Shown one piece after another: positions 28,791 through 37,223 of a DNA stretch of 64,000 bases. A program made the position numbers and the translations under genes. Origin of the DNA: Bdellovibrio sp. 28-41-41 (GTDB taxonomy: Bacteria; Bdellovibrionota; Bdellovibrionia; Bdellovibrionales; Bdellovibrionaceae). Numbering within the stretch: the first letter of the stretch is position 1; each line of letters starts with the position of its first letter. A model generated the notes under the pieces. That model ran no database searches, was not told where the DNA came from, and saw only the letters and a list, made by a program, of their open reading frames with translations. The stretch lies in the NCBI GenBank assembly GCA_002256935.1, contig NCGL01000002.1, positions 35,152-99,151 of the forward strand. Direction: 5' to 3'.

Positions 28791-30298
28791 TAGAAAATCC
28801 CTTTAGTGTCGCGTTTGTTCGGCACGAGTTTGTCGATTGGAATTTGAACGTTCAATTGTTGAACTTGTTCTGGTTTTAAATCCATTAAATTTTCACATAA
28901 TGAGATGAAACGGTTGCGTTCGTCTTTAGTGATGATTTCTTCCGTTAACATATCAAATTTACGGATGTAGTTCGCGCGCTTGAATGGTTTAGCGCCCGCA
29001 GGATGCGCGTTTGCTACGCCTAACTCATCCACTAATTTAGTTCCATTTTTGAATGTGATCTCAACTCGGCCACCGAAACGTTTTTTATCTGGATCTTGCG
29101 CGTGGTACATTTCTGTCCATTTAGGATCTTCAGATGTTGTGATTTTATGCCATAGTGAAACTGTGTCCGCGCGATTCGCACGCTCAGGAGCGTATGATTT
29201 CACGTGATGCCAGAAACCATCTTGCAGAGCTACGGCAAAGATGTACATGATCGAGTGATCTAATGTTTCGCGAGATGCTTTTGGGTCCATTTTTTGAGGA
29301 TCGTTAGCGCCCGTACCGATCACATAGTGTGTGTGATGAGATGTATGGATGTGAATACCCGTAATATCATCAAAGTTTGTGATTTTTTGTTTCATACGGA
29401 AAGCTAAGTCGATCAATGCTTGCGATTGGTATTCCGCAGAATGTTCTTTAGTGTATGTATCTAAGATCGCTTTTTTAGCTTCGCCCGCTTCTGGCAATGG
29501 CACTTCGTATTTTCCATCTTTACCATCTAGCATGTACGCGATCACTGAATCTTCACCTTCGTAAATTGGTGATGGAGCGCCTTCACCGCGCATAACACGG
29601 TCAACAGCTTCTACTGCTAATTTACTAGAGTGTGCCGGAGCGTAGGCTTTCCAAGATGAAATTTCACCTTTACGAGATTGACGAGTGTTGAAAGAAACGT
29701 GAACGGCTTGTTGAATGGCTTGGTATACAATTTCAGTTGAAAGACCAAGAAGCGTTCCGATACCGGCAGCCGAAGCTGGGCACAAGTGAGCGATATGATC
29801 TTTTTTGTGTTTGTGTAAGCAGATGCCTTTAACTAAATTTACGTGTAATTCATAACCAGTTAAAATTCCGCGAGTTAAATCTTTACCGTTTTTACCGAGC
29901 TGTTGAGCTACGGCTAATATCGGTGGGATGTTGTCACCGGGGTGAGAGTAATCAGCCGCAAGAAATGTATCATGGTAATCAAGTTCACGAACCGCAGTTC
30001 CGTTTGCCCAAGCTGCCCATTCTGGAGAAAACTTTTGATCATTCGGCATCCCGAAAATAGTTGCACCACCCGTGCGCGGATGACAAAGAGCCATGGAACG
30101 AGCCGAAGCCACCGGACGACGATTCGCAGACGCAATAGCAACCGAGGCATTATCGATCATGCGGTTGATAACCATTTCTACAGAACCAGAATCAAGTGCC
30201 ACAGAATCTGTAGCTACTTCTGCCATTTTCCAAGCGAGTTGATCTTTGCGATCTAATTTTTCCTTAGATGGATACACTCTTACCAAATGCTTTTTCAT
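28790..30298 (-). CDS. prpD: 2-methylcitrate dehydratase
   Basis: PrpD (MmgE/PrpD family) dehydrates 2-methylcitrate to 2-methyl-cis-aconitate. Family signatures include the N-terminal [15 protein letters not shown] region, [28 protein letters not shown] and the C-terminal [14 protein letters not shown]. At 502 residues it is standard. It is the first gene of the operon and divergent from the M24 peptidase gene. The cycle lets the cell use or detoxify propionyl-CoA from odd-chain lipids and branched amino acids, plausible for a prey-digesting bacterium. Confidence 0.93.
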   Translation of the reverse strand: MKKHLVRVYPSKEKLDRKDQLAWKMAEVATDSVALDSGSVEMVINRMIDNASVAIASANRRPVASARSMALCHPRTGGATIFGMPNDQKFSPEWAAWANGTAVRELDYHDTFLAADYSHPGDNIPPILAVAQQLGKNGKDLTRGILTGYELHVNLVKGICLHKHKKDHIAHLCPASAAGIGTLLGLSTEIVYQAIQQAVHVSFNTRQSRKGEISSWKAYAPAHSSKLAVEAVDRVMRGEGAPSPIYEGEDSVIAYMLDGKDGKYEVPLPEAGEAKKAILDTYTKEHSAEYQSQALIDLAFRMKQKITNFDDITGIHIHTSHHTHYVIGTGANDPQKMDPKASRETLDHSIMYIFAVALQDGFWHHVKSYAPERANRADTVSLWHKITTSEDPKWTEMYHAQDPDKKRFGGRVEITFKNGTKLVDELGVANAHPAGAKPFKRANYIRKFDMLTEEIITKDERNRFISLCENLMDLKPEQVQQLNVQIPIDKLVPNKRDTKGIF

Positions 30299-30385
30299 AA
30301 TAATTCCTTTTTAACACAAGCGTTTTTAGATGACCTACCGTACTCCTATGGACTAAATTGGGTCAAATAAAAGATAGGAAATGGC

Positions 30386-31039
30386 ATGCTGGCTATAGAA
30401 AACAACGGCGACAAATTCTCGCTAGAAAAACTGGTTTCGGGACAAAAACTTTTAGCGGCCTGTGTTCAAAAAATTGCTCAAGAAATAGGCCCTGGTATGA
30501 CTGAAAAACAGGGCGCGGACATCACTAAAGCGGTCTTAGCGAAACATGATTTCGGTAAGAACTGGCATCCACCCAAGATTCGTTTTGGTATCAACACCTT
30601 AAAAACCTACTCAGAACTGTCTGAGCCTGATGTCATTCTGCAAAAAAGTGACATTTTCTTTCTGGATCTGGGCCCCATCATCGCGGACCATGAATGTGAC
30701 TACGGACAAACATTTGTGGTCGGAAACGATCCCGCTCACATCCGTTTACGCGAAAGCTCTAAAGTCTTATTTGATCAAGTGAAAGCAAAATGGAGTCAAG
30801 ACAGACTTTCAGGACAGGATCTTTACAAATTTGCACACGAAGAAGCTGCAAAAATGGGATACAAATTCGTGGTCAAAGGCGCAAGTGGTCATCGCGTCGG
30901 CGATTTCCCCCACCAGGTCCACTTCCGTGGAAATTTAATGGATATTGATGAACCCGTGGCCGCTAATCGCTGGATTTTAGAAATCCAACTCCACGACGAA
31001 AAAATCAACCGCGGCGCTTTTTTTGAAGATATTTTGTAG
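30386..31039 (+). CDS. M24-family metallopeptidase-like protein
   Basis: This 217-residue protein has the creatinase/methionine aminopeptidase pita-bread fold. Five metal-ligand positions look intact: Asp in FLDLGP, Asp in CDYGQTF, His in GHRVGDFPH, Glu in LEIQL and Glu in FFEDIL. It lacks the N-terminal domain of prolidases, so it may be a stand-alone Xaa-Pro aminopeptidase-like enzyme. Substrate unknown. Confidence 0.75.
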   Translation: MLAIENNGDKFSLEKLVSGQKLLAACVQKIAQEIGPGMTEKQGADITKAVLAKHDFGKNWHPPKIRFGINTLKTYSELSEPDVILQKSDIFFLDLGPIIADHECDYGQTFVVGNDPAHIRLRESSKVLFDQVKAKWSQDRLSGQDLYKFAHEEAAKMGYKFVVKGASGHRVGDFPHQVHFRGNLMDIDEPVAANRWILEIQLHDEKINRGAFFEDIL

Positions 31040-31101
31040 TCAGGCTTTGTTGAAGAAATAAAGAACTGTTTAACAGAAAAAAACTCTGATAAGTTCTGCG
31101 A

Positions 31102-31605
31102 ATGATTAATAACGATGTCCTTCGCAGCATACGCTACATACTAAATGTATCCGATCATAAACTAATAGAAATTATCGCACTCTCTGGCGGAAGTGTAACT
31201 TTGCCCGACATCATCCGCATGCAAAAACCCGAAGAAGACCGTGACGCGATATTCTGCGAACACGAAATCATGGCCCACTTTCTGGATGGCTTGATTTACT
31301 TCAAACGCGGCAAAGACGAATCAAAACCCCCAATGCCGTTTGAGTTACCGGTAACGAATAATACGATTTTGAAAAAACTGAGAGTCGCGTTTGAACTTAA
31401 GGAAGATGATATTCACGCGCTGATCGAGTCTGCTAATTTCAAGATTGGTAGACCGGAGTTGAGCGCCTTCATGAGAAAGAAAGATCATCCTAATTATCGC
31501 AATTGCGGCGATCAGGTTTTGCGATATTTCCTTAAAGGATTGTCGTTGAAATTTAGAGGACCAAAACCAGTTGGTGAAACACCGCCTACCAGCACTGTAA
31601 GTTAA
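31102..31605 (+). CDS. DUF1456 (YehS-like) protein
   Basis: The 167 residues form two DUF1456 repeats. Each has the pattern of NDVLRSIRYILNVSDHKLIE and NTILKKLRVAFELKEDDIHA, followed by the ending seen as CEHEIMAHFLDGLI and CGDQVLRYFLKGLS. These are small helical cytoplasmic proteins of unknown function. It may follow the M24 gene in one transcript, with a gap of about 60 bases. Confidence 0.85.
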   Translation: MINNDVLRSIRYILNVSDHKLIEIIALSGGSVTLPDIIRMQKPEEDRDAIFCEHEIMAHFLDGLIYFKRGKDESKPPMPFELPVTNNTILKKLRVAFELKEDDIHALIESANFKIGRPELSAFMRKKDHPNYRNCGDQVLRYFLKGLSLKFRGPKPVGETPPTSTVS

Positions 31606-31617
31606 TTTTGTGATTTG

Positions 31618-31705
31618 TGGTGGGCCGGCGACGTAACCGTCCCGTAACCGCACCCGAGGCCGTCGCCGCACCCGTCCCGAAACCGTCCCCGGTCCGTTTT
31701 CTGTT
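31618..31705. repeat. GC-rich degenerate short repeats
   Basis: Just after the DUF1456 gene the sequence becomes strikingly GC-rich compared with its surroundings and repeats related words: GTAACCG, CCGTCCCG, GCACCCG, AAACCGTCCCC. An inverted pair GGCGACG...CGTCGCC can form a hairpin. I see no gene in it. It could be slipped-replication debris or a recombination or protein-binding site. Confidence 0.45.
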
Positions 31706-31788
31706 TCCGTCGGGTCAGCAAAAAATCTAAATCACTACCGTAGCGACTTTTCATTTCCCCCAACCAGAGCATGGGGTGTTTTCTTTTT

Positions 31789-31912
31789 CTTTCGAGGGCT
31801 GTCTTTTCTTCCTGACAAAAAATTTACACAATCCTCCTTCTTGGCAAAGAGGGAGCGCGCCACAACCTGCCGACATAATTTTTTGTCAGGAAGAAAAGAC
31901 AGCCCTCGAAAG
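31789..31912. repeat. Long palindromic repeat, family member 3
   Basis: Arms 31789-31824 and 31877-31912 are perfectly complementary over 36 bases, enclosing a 52-base loop. The pattern of the arm (TCTTTC, GAGGG, TCTTTT, GACA, then an A run) follows that of the two elements near 5.9 and 6.65 kb although most individual bases differ. A small hairpin, GGGGC...GCCCC (31923-31938), follows. It lies about 180 bases downstream of the DUF1456 gene. Confidence 0.75.
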
Positions 31913-31956
31913 AATAAGAAATGGGGCCTCTAAGCCCCTTCACCGAACGCCAGAAA

Positions 31957-31985
31957 TTAAAAAAGCCCTGATTCCTCAGAGCTTT
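31957..31985 (-). terminator. Intrinsic terminator for a small minus-strand transcript
   Basis: Read on the minus strand, AAAGCTCTGA, loop GGAA and TCAGGGCTTT form a 10-bp stem with one G-T pair, followed by TTTTAA. This is a well-formed rho-independent terminator. It lies 30 bases after the stop codon of the 30-residue reading frame at 32015-32107 and implies real transcription on this strand. Confidence 0.7.
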
Positions 31986-32014
31986 TCTAATTTAGCATTT
32001 TATTTTTAGCACCG

Positions 32015-32107
32015 CTAAGGCGGACCCGTCTCGGGGTGATCAGATAATTCCAACAGCTCCAGGATCAAGTCTTGTTTGTCCGTTTTAGTTCTAAAATACG
32101 TTCGCAT
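32015..32107 (-). CDS. Predicted 30-residue small protein
   Basis: An ATG at 32105-32107 is preceded by a perfect Shine-Dalgarno sequence AAGGAGG with 6-base spacing. The frame encodes 30 residues beginning MRTYFRTKTDKQ, with a helical middle (DLILELLELS) and a Pro/Gly end. An intrinsic terminator follows after 30 bases. I do not recognise the product. It could be a small protein or a leader peptide of a regulatory RNA. A six-residue frame (MNLRRL) ends immediately before its start, placing tandem AGG codons over the ribosome site. Confidence 0.5.
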   Translation of the reverse strand: MRTYFRTKTDKQDLILELLELSDHPETGPP

Positions 32108-32330
32108 TCAGAGCCTCCTTAAGTTCATTTTATTTCATGATCTTTTTCTTTGAGACTCTTCAGATATCAGGTTTCCCTGGCATCCTAACTCCTTTCGTTA
32201 GTCAGGTTCTTTGCCTCGACCGACGCGCGTTGGTCGTGACATCCTTTCGGTAATCCTTAGCTGGACTTTAGGCTTATTGTTGAAATTCTTAATTTTCTTG
32301 AAGTCGAATGGATTCCTTATAGCGACTCTG
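32108..32330 (-). ncRNA. Candidate structured leader or small RNA
   Basis: The 5' region of the small minus-strand unit shows several hairpins: CTAAC/GTTAG around a GAAAGGA loop, CAGG-GAAA-CCTG with a GNRA-type tetraloop, and GACC...GGTC around ACGCGCGT. Seven GGA triplets are spread through it, some in loops, as in CsrA/RsmA-binding RNAs. I could not match it to a known riboswitch class. No other gene lies between it and the desaturase-like gene at 32438. Confidence 0.35.
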
Positions 32331-32402
32331 TTTAAAGTGGTCGTCTCGTTTAGAGACTTAAATATCAACGGATATTAACAATGACGCTGCGGCCGCAAAT
32401 CG

Positions 32403-32434
32403 TTGACAGAGATGCTTTGGGAAAATGATATTAT
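32403..32434 (+). promoter_or_regulatory. Candidate sigma70 promoter of the lipid cluster
   Basis: A consensus -35 TTGACA (32403-32408) is followed by GATATT at 32427-32432 (18-base spacing) or TATTAT at 32429-32434. The predicted transcript start would lie at or within the start codon at 32438, so the first gene of the cluster may be leaderless, or its true start may be farther in. Confidence 0.4.
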
Positions 32435-32437
32435 GGC

Positions 32438-33238
32438 ATGGGCCGATTTTTCCATCACGCTATTTACCCGTTGTTTCTGCTGCTTTTCGTCGTGCCTATT
32501 TTTTTGTTCTATGACCGACTAAATGTGACCGAACTTCAACAGTTATCTTTGATACTCATCATCGGTAGTATGTTAACAGCCTTTATTCTCGAGATTTATC
32601 TTCCCTTTGATCGACGATTTAAAATGTTCACTAAGCAGTTCATCTTCGATAGCTACTTTACGTTTATCCAACTGCCTCTCATTTCACTGGTCATCGACAT
32701 TGTCGGAACCTATTTAAGAAATGCGCAATTTCCAATGCTCGGCTTCCTATGGCCTCATCATTGGAATCCCATAGCTCAGACATTCGCTATTTTGATCATT
32801 GCGGAATTGTTTTACTACATTTACCACTATCTGGGGCACACATCAGATTTCGTATGGAGAATCCATAAGTATCATCATCAGTATGCGACCGTATACTGGA
32901 ACAACTCGGCCACGTTCCATGTTCTAGATATTTTTCTGAGTGCATTTTTCTATCTTTCGCCTTTGTTGATTTTTTCTGTCAGCCCGCAGGTACAGTATTT
33001 GTTTGTTACGCTCAGCGGAGTTACCGGTATTTTAATTCACGTCAATTTCAGACATAGCACCGTGTTCATTAATAAACTGTTTAATACGTCGGAATTGCAT
33101 CGCTGGCATCATCAGTCTGAAAGCATGTATAATAATTTTGGAAAAGTTCTATGCATCTGGGATTGGGTTTTTAAAACGCGATTTGAAAAAGATAATGATG
33201 AAATGCTGAAAGTGGATCATGCACACGCTCAAAAATGA
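32438..33238 (+). CDS. Fatty acid hydroxylase / sterol desaturase family protein
   Basis: This 266-residue integral-membrane protein has four to five helices and the three histidine clusters of the di-iron hydroxylase superfamily: HYLGH, HKYHH and HRWHH. Relatives hydroxylate or desaturate acyl chains, sterols, carotenoids or sphingolipids, or cleave alkylglycerols. It opens the lipid-type gene cluster and overlaps the next gene by 20 bases. A candidate promoter lies directly upstream. The substrate is unknown; a long-chain lipid of this cluster is the natural guess. Confidence 0.85.
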   Translation: MGRFFHHAIYPLFLLLFVVPIFLFYDRLNVTELQQLSLILIIGSMLTAFILEIYLPFDRRFKMFTKQFIFDSYFTFIQLPLISLVIDIVGTYLRNAQFPMLGFLWPHHWNPIAQTFAILIIAELFYYIYHYLGHTSDFVWRIHKYHHQYATVYWNNSATFHVLDIFLSAFFYLSPLLIFSVSPQVQYLFVTLSGVTGILIHVNFRHSTVFINKLFNTSELHRWHHQSESMYNNFGKVLCIWDWVFKTRFEKDNDEMLKVDHAHAQK

Positions 33239-34616
33239 AGTTTCTGAATCCATTTGCTTATTGAATATGATTTCTCTTTCTACTGTTGAAAGTCAGCACT
33301 TAACAAGGCTTCTACGAAATATACACGATGCCAACCTATGGGACCTATGGCTACAACTCGTACAACTGAACGCGTGCGAAAGTTTAGTTTACATAAACTG
33401 CGTTAAACTAAATCTTTCTATTCCGCCAACTATATTGAGTGAACTAAAATCGACGTATGATAAAATCGCTCAACAAAATAGTCTAAGAAATACGGAAGCT
33501 AAAATTATATTCGCTAAGTTATATGACAATCACATTCCATTTATAATTCTAAAAGGCCAGGCCCTGGCTGAATCTTTATACGGGTCGCCCTATTACAAAA
33601 AAATGAATGATGTCGATTTCTTAGTGAAAAAATCGTCGTTAGATCAATTGGAAACTATTTATAAAGATCAAAAGCTAGAGTGCGCGGCCAGCCTTGGCGG
33701 CAGCAACTATCGTAAACAGGAAACGTTTTCCCATCATTGGCCACCGTTTTTTACACGAACGATGGATTGTGTTTTGGGAACACACTGGAATATCATGACG
33801 CCCTTGTCGCCAATAAAAATCGATGAGGCTCGCCTATGGGAAAATTCGGTTCCACATTCTTATTTGGGAATTCCCTGTTTGCGTCTGAATGATCTCTATT
33901 TCTTTTTTCACCTCGTCGTTCATTTGGCTTATTATAAAACTGGTTTAAAAGAACTCTGTGATCCCCTAAATTGGTATCGTGCTAAAAAGGGCGAAATATC
34001 CTCATCCGATTTTCTAAATCTGGTTCACGCCACCAAAGCCTTTGACCCTGTTTATCGTAACTTGTGTTTATTGAATCGCCTTTTTCCAGATCAAGTACTT
34101 CAAGAATGGATTTCCGCCCTTAAACCGTCTGTGACCCCATTTGTAATTGAAGATACGGACTACCGCTGCCGCGAACTTTATTACCTAGTCCGATCCCGCA
34201 GCACCCAAACCAGTCGCATCGAAAAAAACTACGCCCTATTTTCCCTCTCTGACATGTTTTATGAAAAAGGATTTTTTCTATTTAAAATGTGGAAGCATTT
34301 TATGTGGCCGAAAAGGAAAGATGTAATTTTCATGCAGAGTCTAGACGACAAAGTCAGTCTGTTTCAGCTCGCTATTGCCTATGGGAAGACACCCTATTTA
34401 CTGTCGCGGGTTTTTGCTTTTGATTTAGGCTGGAAGCTGCATTTTCTATTAATTTCTAAACACCATTACGATTTGGTTAAATCTATTTTCAAATTCTTGG
34501 CTAGTTTGATTACCTTAGGATTCGTGGTACCATTTCCCAAGACATTGACCGCAAAAATTAAATCTCTGAATTTGCCTGTAGATTCTATTGAGCAAATAAA
34601 AACTAAGTTGGAATGA
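33219..34616 (+). CDS. Uncharacterised nucleotidyltransferase-fold protein (NTP_transf_5-like)
   Basis: Residues about 85-150 contain IPFIILKGQALAESLYG and KKMNDVDFLVKK, the pattern of the family of uncharacterised nucleotidyltransferases often found in natural-product clusters. The DVD acidic motif would bind metal. The remaining 300 residues are helical and unassigned. No experimentally known activity can be assigned. The gene overlaps the hydroxylase gene and lies 7 bases before the swivel-domain gene, suggesting a shared message. Confidence 0.65.
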   Translation: MHTLKNEVSESICLLNMISLSTVESQHLTRLLRNIHDANLWDLWLQLVQLNACESLVYINCVKLNLSIPPTILSELKSTYDKIAQQNSLRNTEAKIIFAKLYDNHIPFIILKGQALAESLYGSPYYKKMNDVDFLVKKSSLDQLETIYKDQKLECAASLGGSNYRKQETFSHHWPPFFTRTMDCVLGTHWNIMTPLSPIKIDEARLWENSVPHSYLGIPCLRLNDLYFFFHLVVHLAYYKTGLKELCDPLNWYRAKKGEISSSDFLNLVHATKAFDPVYRNLCLLNRLFPDQVLQEWISALKPSVTPFVIEDTDYRCRELYYLVRSRSTQTSRIEKNYALFSLSDMFYEKGFFLFKMWKHFMWPKRKDVIFMQSLDDKVSLFQLAIAYGKTPYLLSRVFAFDLGWKLHFLLISKHHYDLVKSIFKFLASLITLGFVVPFPKTLTAKIKSLNLPVDSIEQIKTKLE

Positions 34617-34623
34617 GGACAGT

Positions 34624-36180
34624 GTGACTTGGACGCGCGATGAATCTAAAGAACGTTTTCCCGATGCGATTTCTCCGCTAGGGTGGAGCGTTTTGCAATC
34701 AGCGTTGACCACTAATTTAGATGCTATCAAATCCGAATTCTATTTACGCCGATTAAAGAATGATCAAATCACCCGCTGGATTGATGGCTATCTGTATTCA
34801 AGCAAGGATTTCTTCAAGCGTATTCCCGTATATCATTTTGCCATTCTACCGCTAACAGCATTAGTCGCTCGCATTTTCTGGCATGGCTGCATCACGTGCG
34901 TGGATGTCCGAAGAAAAGAAAAATTTAAAACACGCTGGCTGAAACGAATCTACAGCAAGGAAATTCAGCCTAAAGTTCAAAAAGTAATTCAGGATTGGAA
35001 GAAGGAACTTCCCCAATATCTGAAAAACTTCAATGACAACACGCTCGCGGCTTTGTCATGGCGACCAGACAAGCCCGATTTCAAAAATCTTTTAGACAAA
35101 ATTGAAGCAGATGGTTGTACCTATAATCGTTTAGATTTTTCTATTTATTTCTACAAGAATCTAATTAAAGGTATTTTAGAGAAGGTCGCCCTTTGGCAAT
35201 CACAACCGATTTCCATTCAAAGCTTAACTTCGCATAGCCCATTTCAAATCGGTAAACACATCAGTCATCTTGTACAACAAGTCGCAATTTTATCTGATCC
35301 TGACGCCGTTAATTCCTTTGTACTGAAGGGAATTGGCCATTTGTCATTGAGCTGGGATATCGCCCAGCCGACGTTTTCCGAGCAACCTAAATTAATTAGT
35401 GCGATGATCGATGATGGCAAACGTGAAATTACGTCATCAGAAAAATCTCAAGCGCCATTACAAACGTCACTACAAGGGCCATTAGTCGATTCAAACCCCC
35501 TTGTTTTCCAGTTTGTGCAATTAGTTTCATGTGATGAGCAACATCGATTCTATGCTTCGTATCAGTTTCCAACCGTACGCAATCTATTATACAAAATGGC
35601 TGACGAATGGATAATGAGTGGACTGCTGTCAGATAGAGACGATCTATTTTATTTAACTTTGGATGAAGTTGTTCACTATCAAACTGAATTGAATGCTGAA
35701 CGTCCACCAAGTAAACAAGAAATCCAAAATCTTATTTTAACCAGAAAATCATACCTCAAAACACGTGCGGACGATAATGTAACTGAAGATAATTTAGCTC
35801 ATCGTGAAACACTTTTTTACACAACAAAAGATGAAGCGGCACTTGTATCGGGAGAAATAAAGTCCGAATGGACCGGTGCTGTCGCTAGCTCTGGAAAAGC
35901 CCAGGGATCTGCGTTCTGGGTTACCGACTACAATTCACTTACTAACAGCCCGGAAAATAGTATTATATTGTGCCTAACTCCATCACCTAATTTTCACGCG
36001 GCCTTTGTGAAAGCAAAGGCGATTATTTCTGAATCTGGCGGGTTATTGAGTCACGGCGCGATCATTGCGCGCGAACTACAAATACCGTGTATAGTGCAGG
36101 TCAATAACTTGAAAACAATTAAAAACGGTGATTTGATCGAAGTTGACGCCAATAAAGGCAAAATTAAGAGACTCACGTGA
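34624..36180 (+). CDS. PEP-utiliser-like protein lacking the ATP-grasp domain (swivel protein A)
   Basis: The C-terminal part (about residues 415-518) is a phosphohistidine swivel domain with SESGGLLSHGAIIARE; histidine 477 is the predicted phosphorylated residue. The helical N-terminal 400 residues resemble the middle (substrate) region of rifampicin phosphotransferase-type dikinases. The usual N-terminal ATP-binding domain is absent, and no remnant is visible upstream. The start is a GTG with GAGG ahead. It overlaps the ThiL-like gene by 4 bases. It may take phosphate from another protein or act without phosphotransfer. Confidence 0.75.
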   Translation: MTWTRDESKERFPDAISPLGWSVLQSALTTNLDAIKSEFYLRRLKNDQITRWIDGYLYSSKDFFKRIPVYHFAILPLTALVARIFWHGCITCVDVRRKEKFKTRWLKRIYSKEIQPKVQKVIQDWKKELPQYLKNFNDNTLAALSWRPDKPDFKNLLDKIEADGCTYNRLDFSIYFYKNLIKGILEKVALWQSQPISIQSLTSHSPFQIGKHISHLVQQVAILSDPDAVNSFVLKGIGHLSLSWDIAQPTFSEQPKLISAMIDDGKREITSSEKSQAPLQTSLQGPLVDSNPLVFQFVQLVSCDEQHRFYASYQFPTVRNLLYKMADEWIMSGLLSDRDDLFYLTLDEVVHYQTELNAERPPSKQEIQNLILTRKSYLKTRADDNVTEDNLAHRETLFYTTKDEAALVSGEIKSEWTGAVASSGKAQGSAFWVTDYNSLTNSPENSIILCLTPSPNFHAAFVKAKAIISESGGLLSHGAIIARELQIPCIVQVNNLKTIKNGDLIEVDANKGKIKRLT

Positions 36181-37223
36181 ATACTATTACCGAGATCGAA
36201 AAAATTACTCAGCTCGTATCTTTATTCAAGCGTGCGCCTTATCAAAAAAATAAAATATACGAAACCGATAGCGAGATCATAGATCTTGGACTGGAAAAAG
36301 ACATCGCCATTACTAGCGATATTTTGTGTGAAGAATTAGAATGGAAATTGATTTCTGATCCGTACATTATTGGCTGGATTAATACAGTCTCTAGCTTGTC
36401 AGATCTAGCCGCAGTTGCGGCCGAGCCATTGGGTGTTTTAATTGGCCTCAGTCAACCCGACTCTATCAGTGACGATTTTGCGAAAAAGTTTTGGCAAGGA
36501 ACGCAGGATGCACTAAAGGCACATCAAACATATCTGTTAGGCGGCGATACAAATGATTCTGAAAAATTTCTTGTTTCCTGTACAGCTGTCGGCCAGCGCG
36601 CAAAGTCTGTTCAATTATCCCGTAAAGGCATGAGAGATGGAGACCTTATCTATTTGACTGGCCCAGTGGGAATGGGTGTGGCGACCGGGTTTGCCAACTT
36701 TGTCATTAAATCTAAATCTGCAGAAATGGCTGCACAAATTGAACATAGCTTTCAACCCAAAGCACGTCTAGCTGAAGCCCAAGTCATCAGTCGCTATGCT
36801 TCGACATGCATTGATACGAGCGATGCCTTGTTGGCGGCGCTTGATTTTTTATGCGCCATCAATCAATCGCAAGTGAACTTAAACATTAAACCATCTCACT
36901 TTCACCCAATGGCGGTGCAAATCGCGGCGCAATTGAAAGTTCCGTTGATTCTATTTGCCAGTATTCACCTCGGCGAATTTGAATTGCTATTTACAGTTCC
37001 AAAAAACTGTCAGAATGATTTTGAAAGAGATATGAAGAAAAATAATTTTGGTTTTCTAAATATTGGCCAGGTGGATTCATCGCTGCCAAATATGCATATT
37101 AATGGTACATCAATAGACTTGGGACCCATTCGAAATTTATTGGCCGACATCAAAGACCCTGCATTTTATTTACAGTCTCAGCAACAGTGGTCGACATCTC
37201 TGCCAGTGCAATTAATTATCTAA
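36177..37223 (+). CDS. ThiL-like AIR synthase/PurM superfamily kinase homologue (copy 1)
   Basis: A 348-residue protein with the two-domain PurM/ThiL fold: SSLSDLAAVAAEPLG and LLGGDTNDS (the GGDT motif) in the ATP-binding half and RKGMRDGDLIYLTGP at the domain junction. ThiL phosphorylates thiamine monophosphate. Location in a lipid-type cluster, beside a swivel protein and with a paralogue at 41.8 kb, argues for another substrate. The ATG overlaps the preceding stop. It converges on the HAD gene with a 12-base overlap. Confidence 0.75.
   Translation: MNTITEIEKITQLVSLFKRAPYQKNKIYETDSEIIDLGLEKDIAITSDILCEELEWKLISDPYIIGWINTVSSLSDLAAVAAEPLGVLIGLSQPDSISDDFAKKFWQGTQDALKAHQTYLLGGDTNDSEKFLVSCTAVGQRAKSVQLSRKGMRDGDLIYLTGPVGMGVATGFANFVIKSKSAEMAAQIEHSFQPKARLAEAQVISRYASTCIDTSDALLAALDFLCAINQSQVNLNIKPSHFHPMAVQIAAQLKVPLILFASIHLGEFELLFTVPKNCQNDFERDMKKNNFGFLNIGQVDSSLPNMHINGTSIDLGPIRNLLADIKDPAFYLQSQQQWSTSLPVQLII

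Noticed and set aside
32110..32290. Cyclic di-GMP (GEMM) riboswitch in the small minus-strand leader
   Set aside because: GGCAAAG- and GAAA-like pieces are present, but they are not in the order or spacing of GEMM-I or the class II consensus as I know them.
32161..32370. Open minus-strand frame of about 56 codons (TTG start) within the hairpin-rich leader
   Set aside because: No Shine-Dalgarno site, a start buried in AT-rich sequence, and it runs through several stems, so RNA structure explains the region better.
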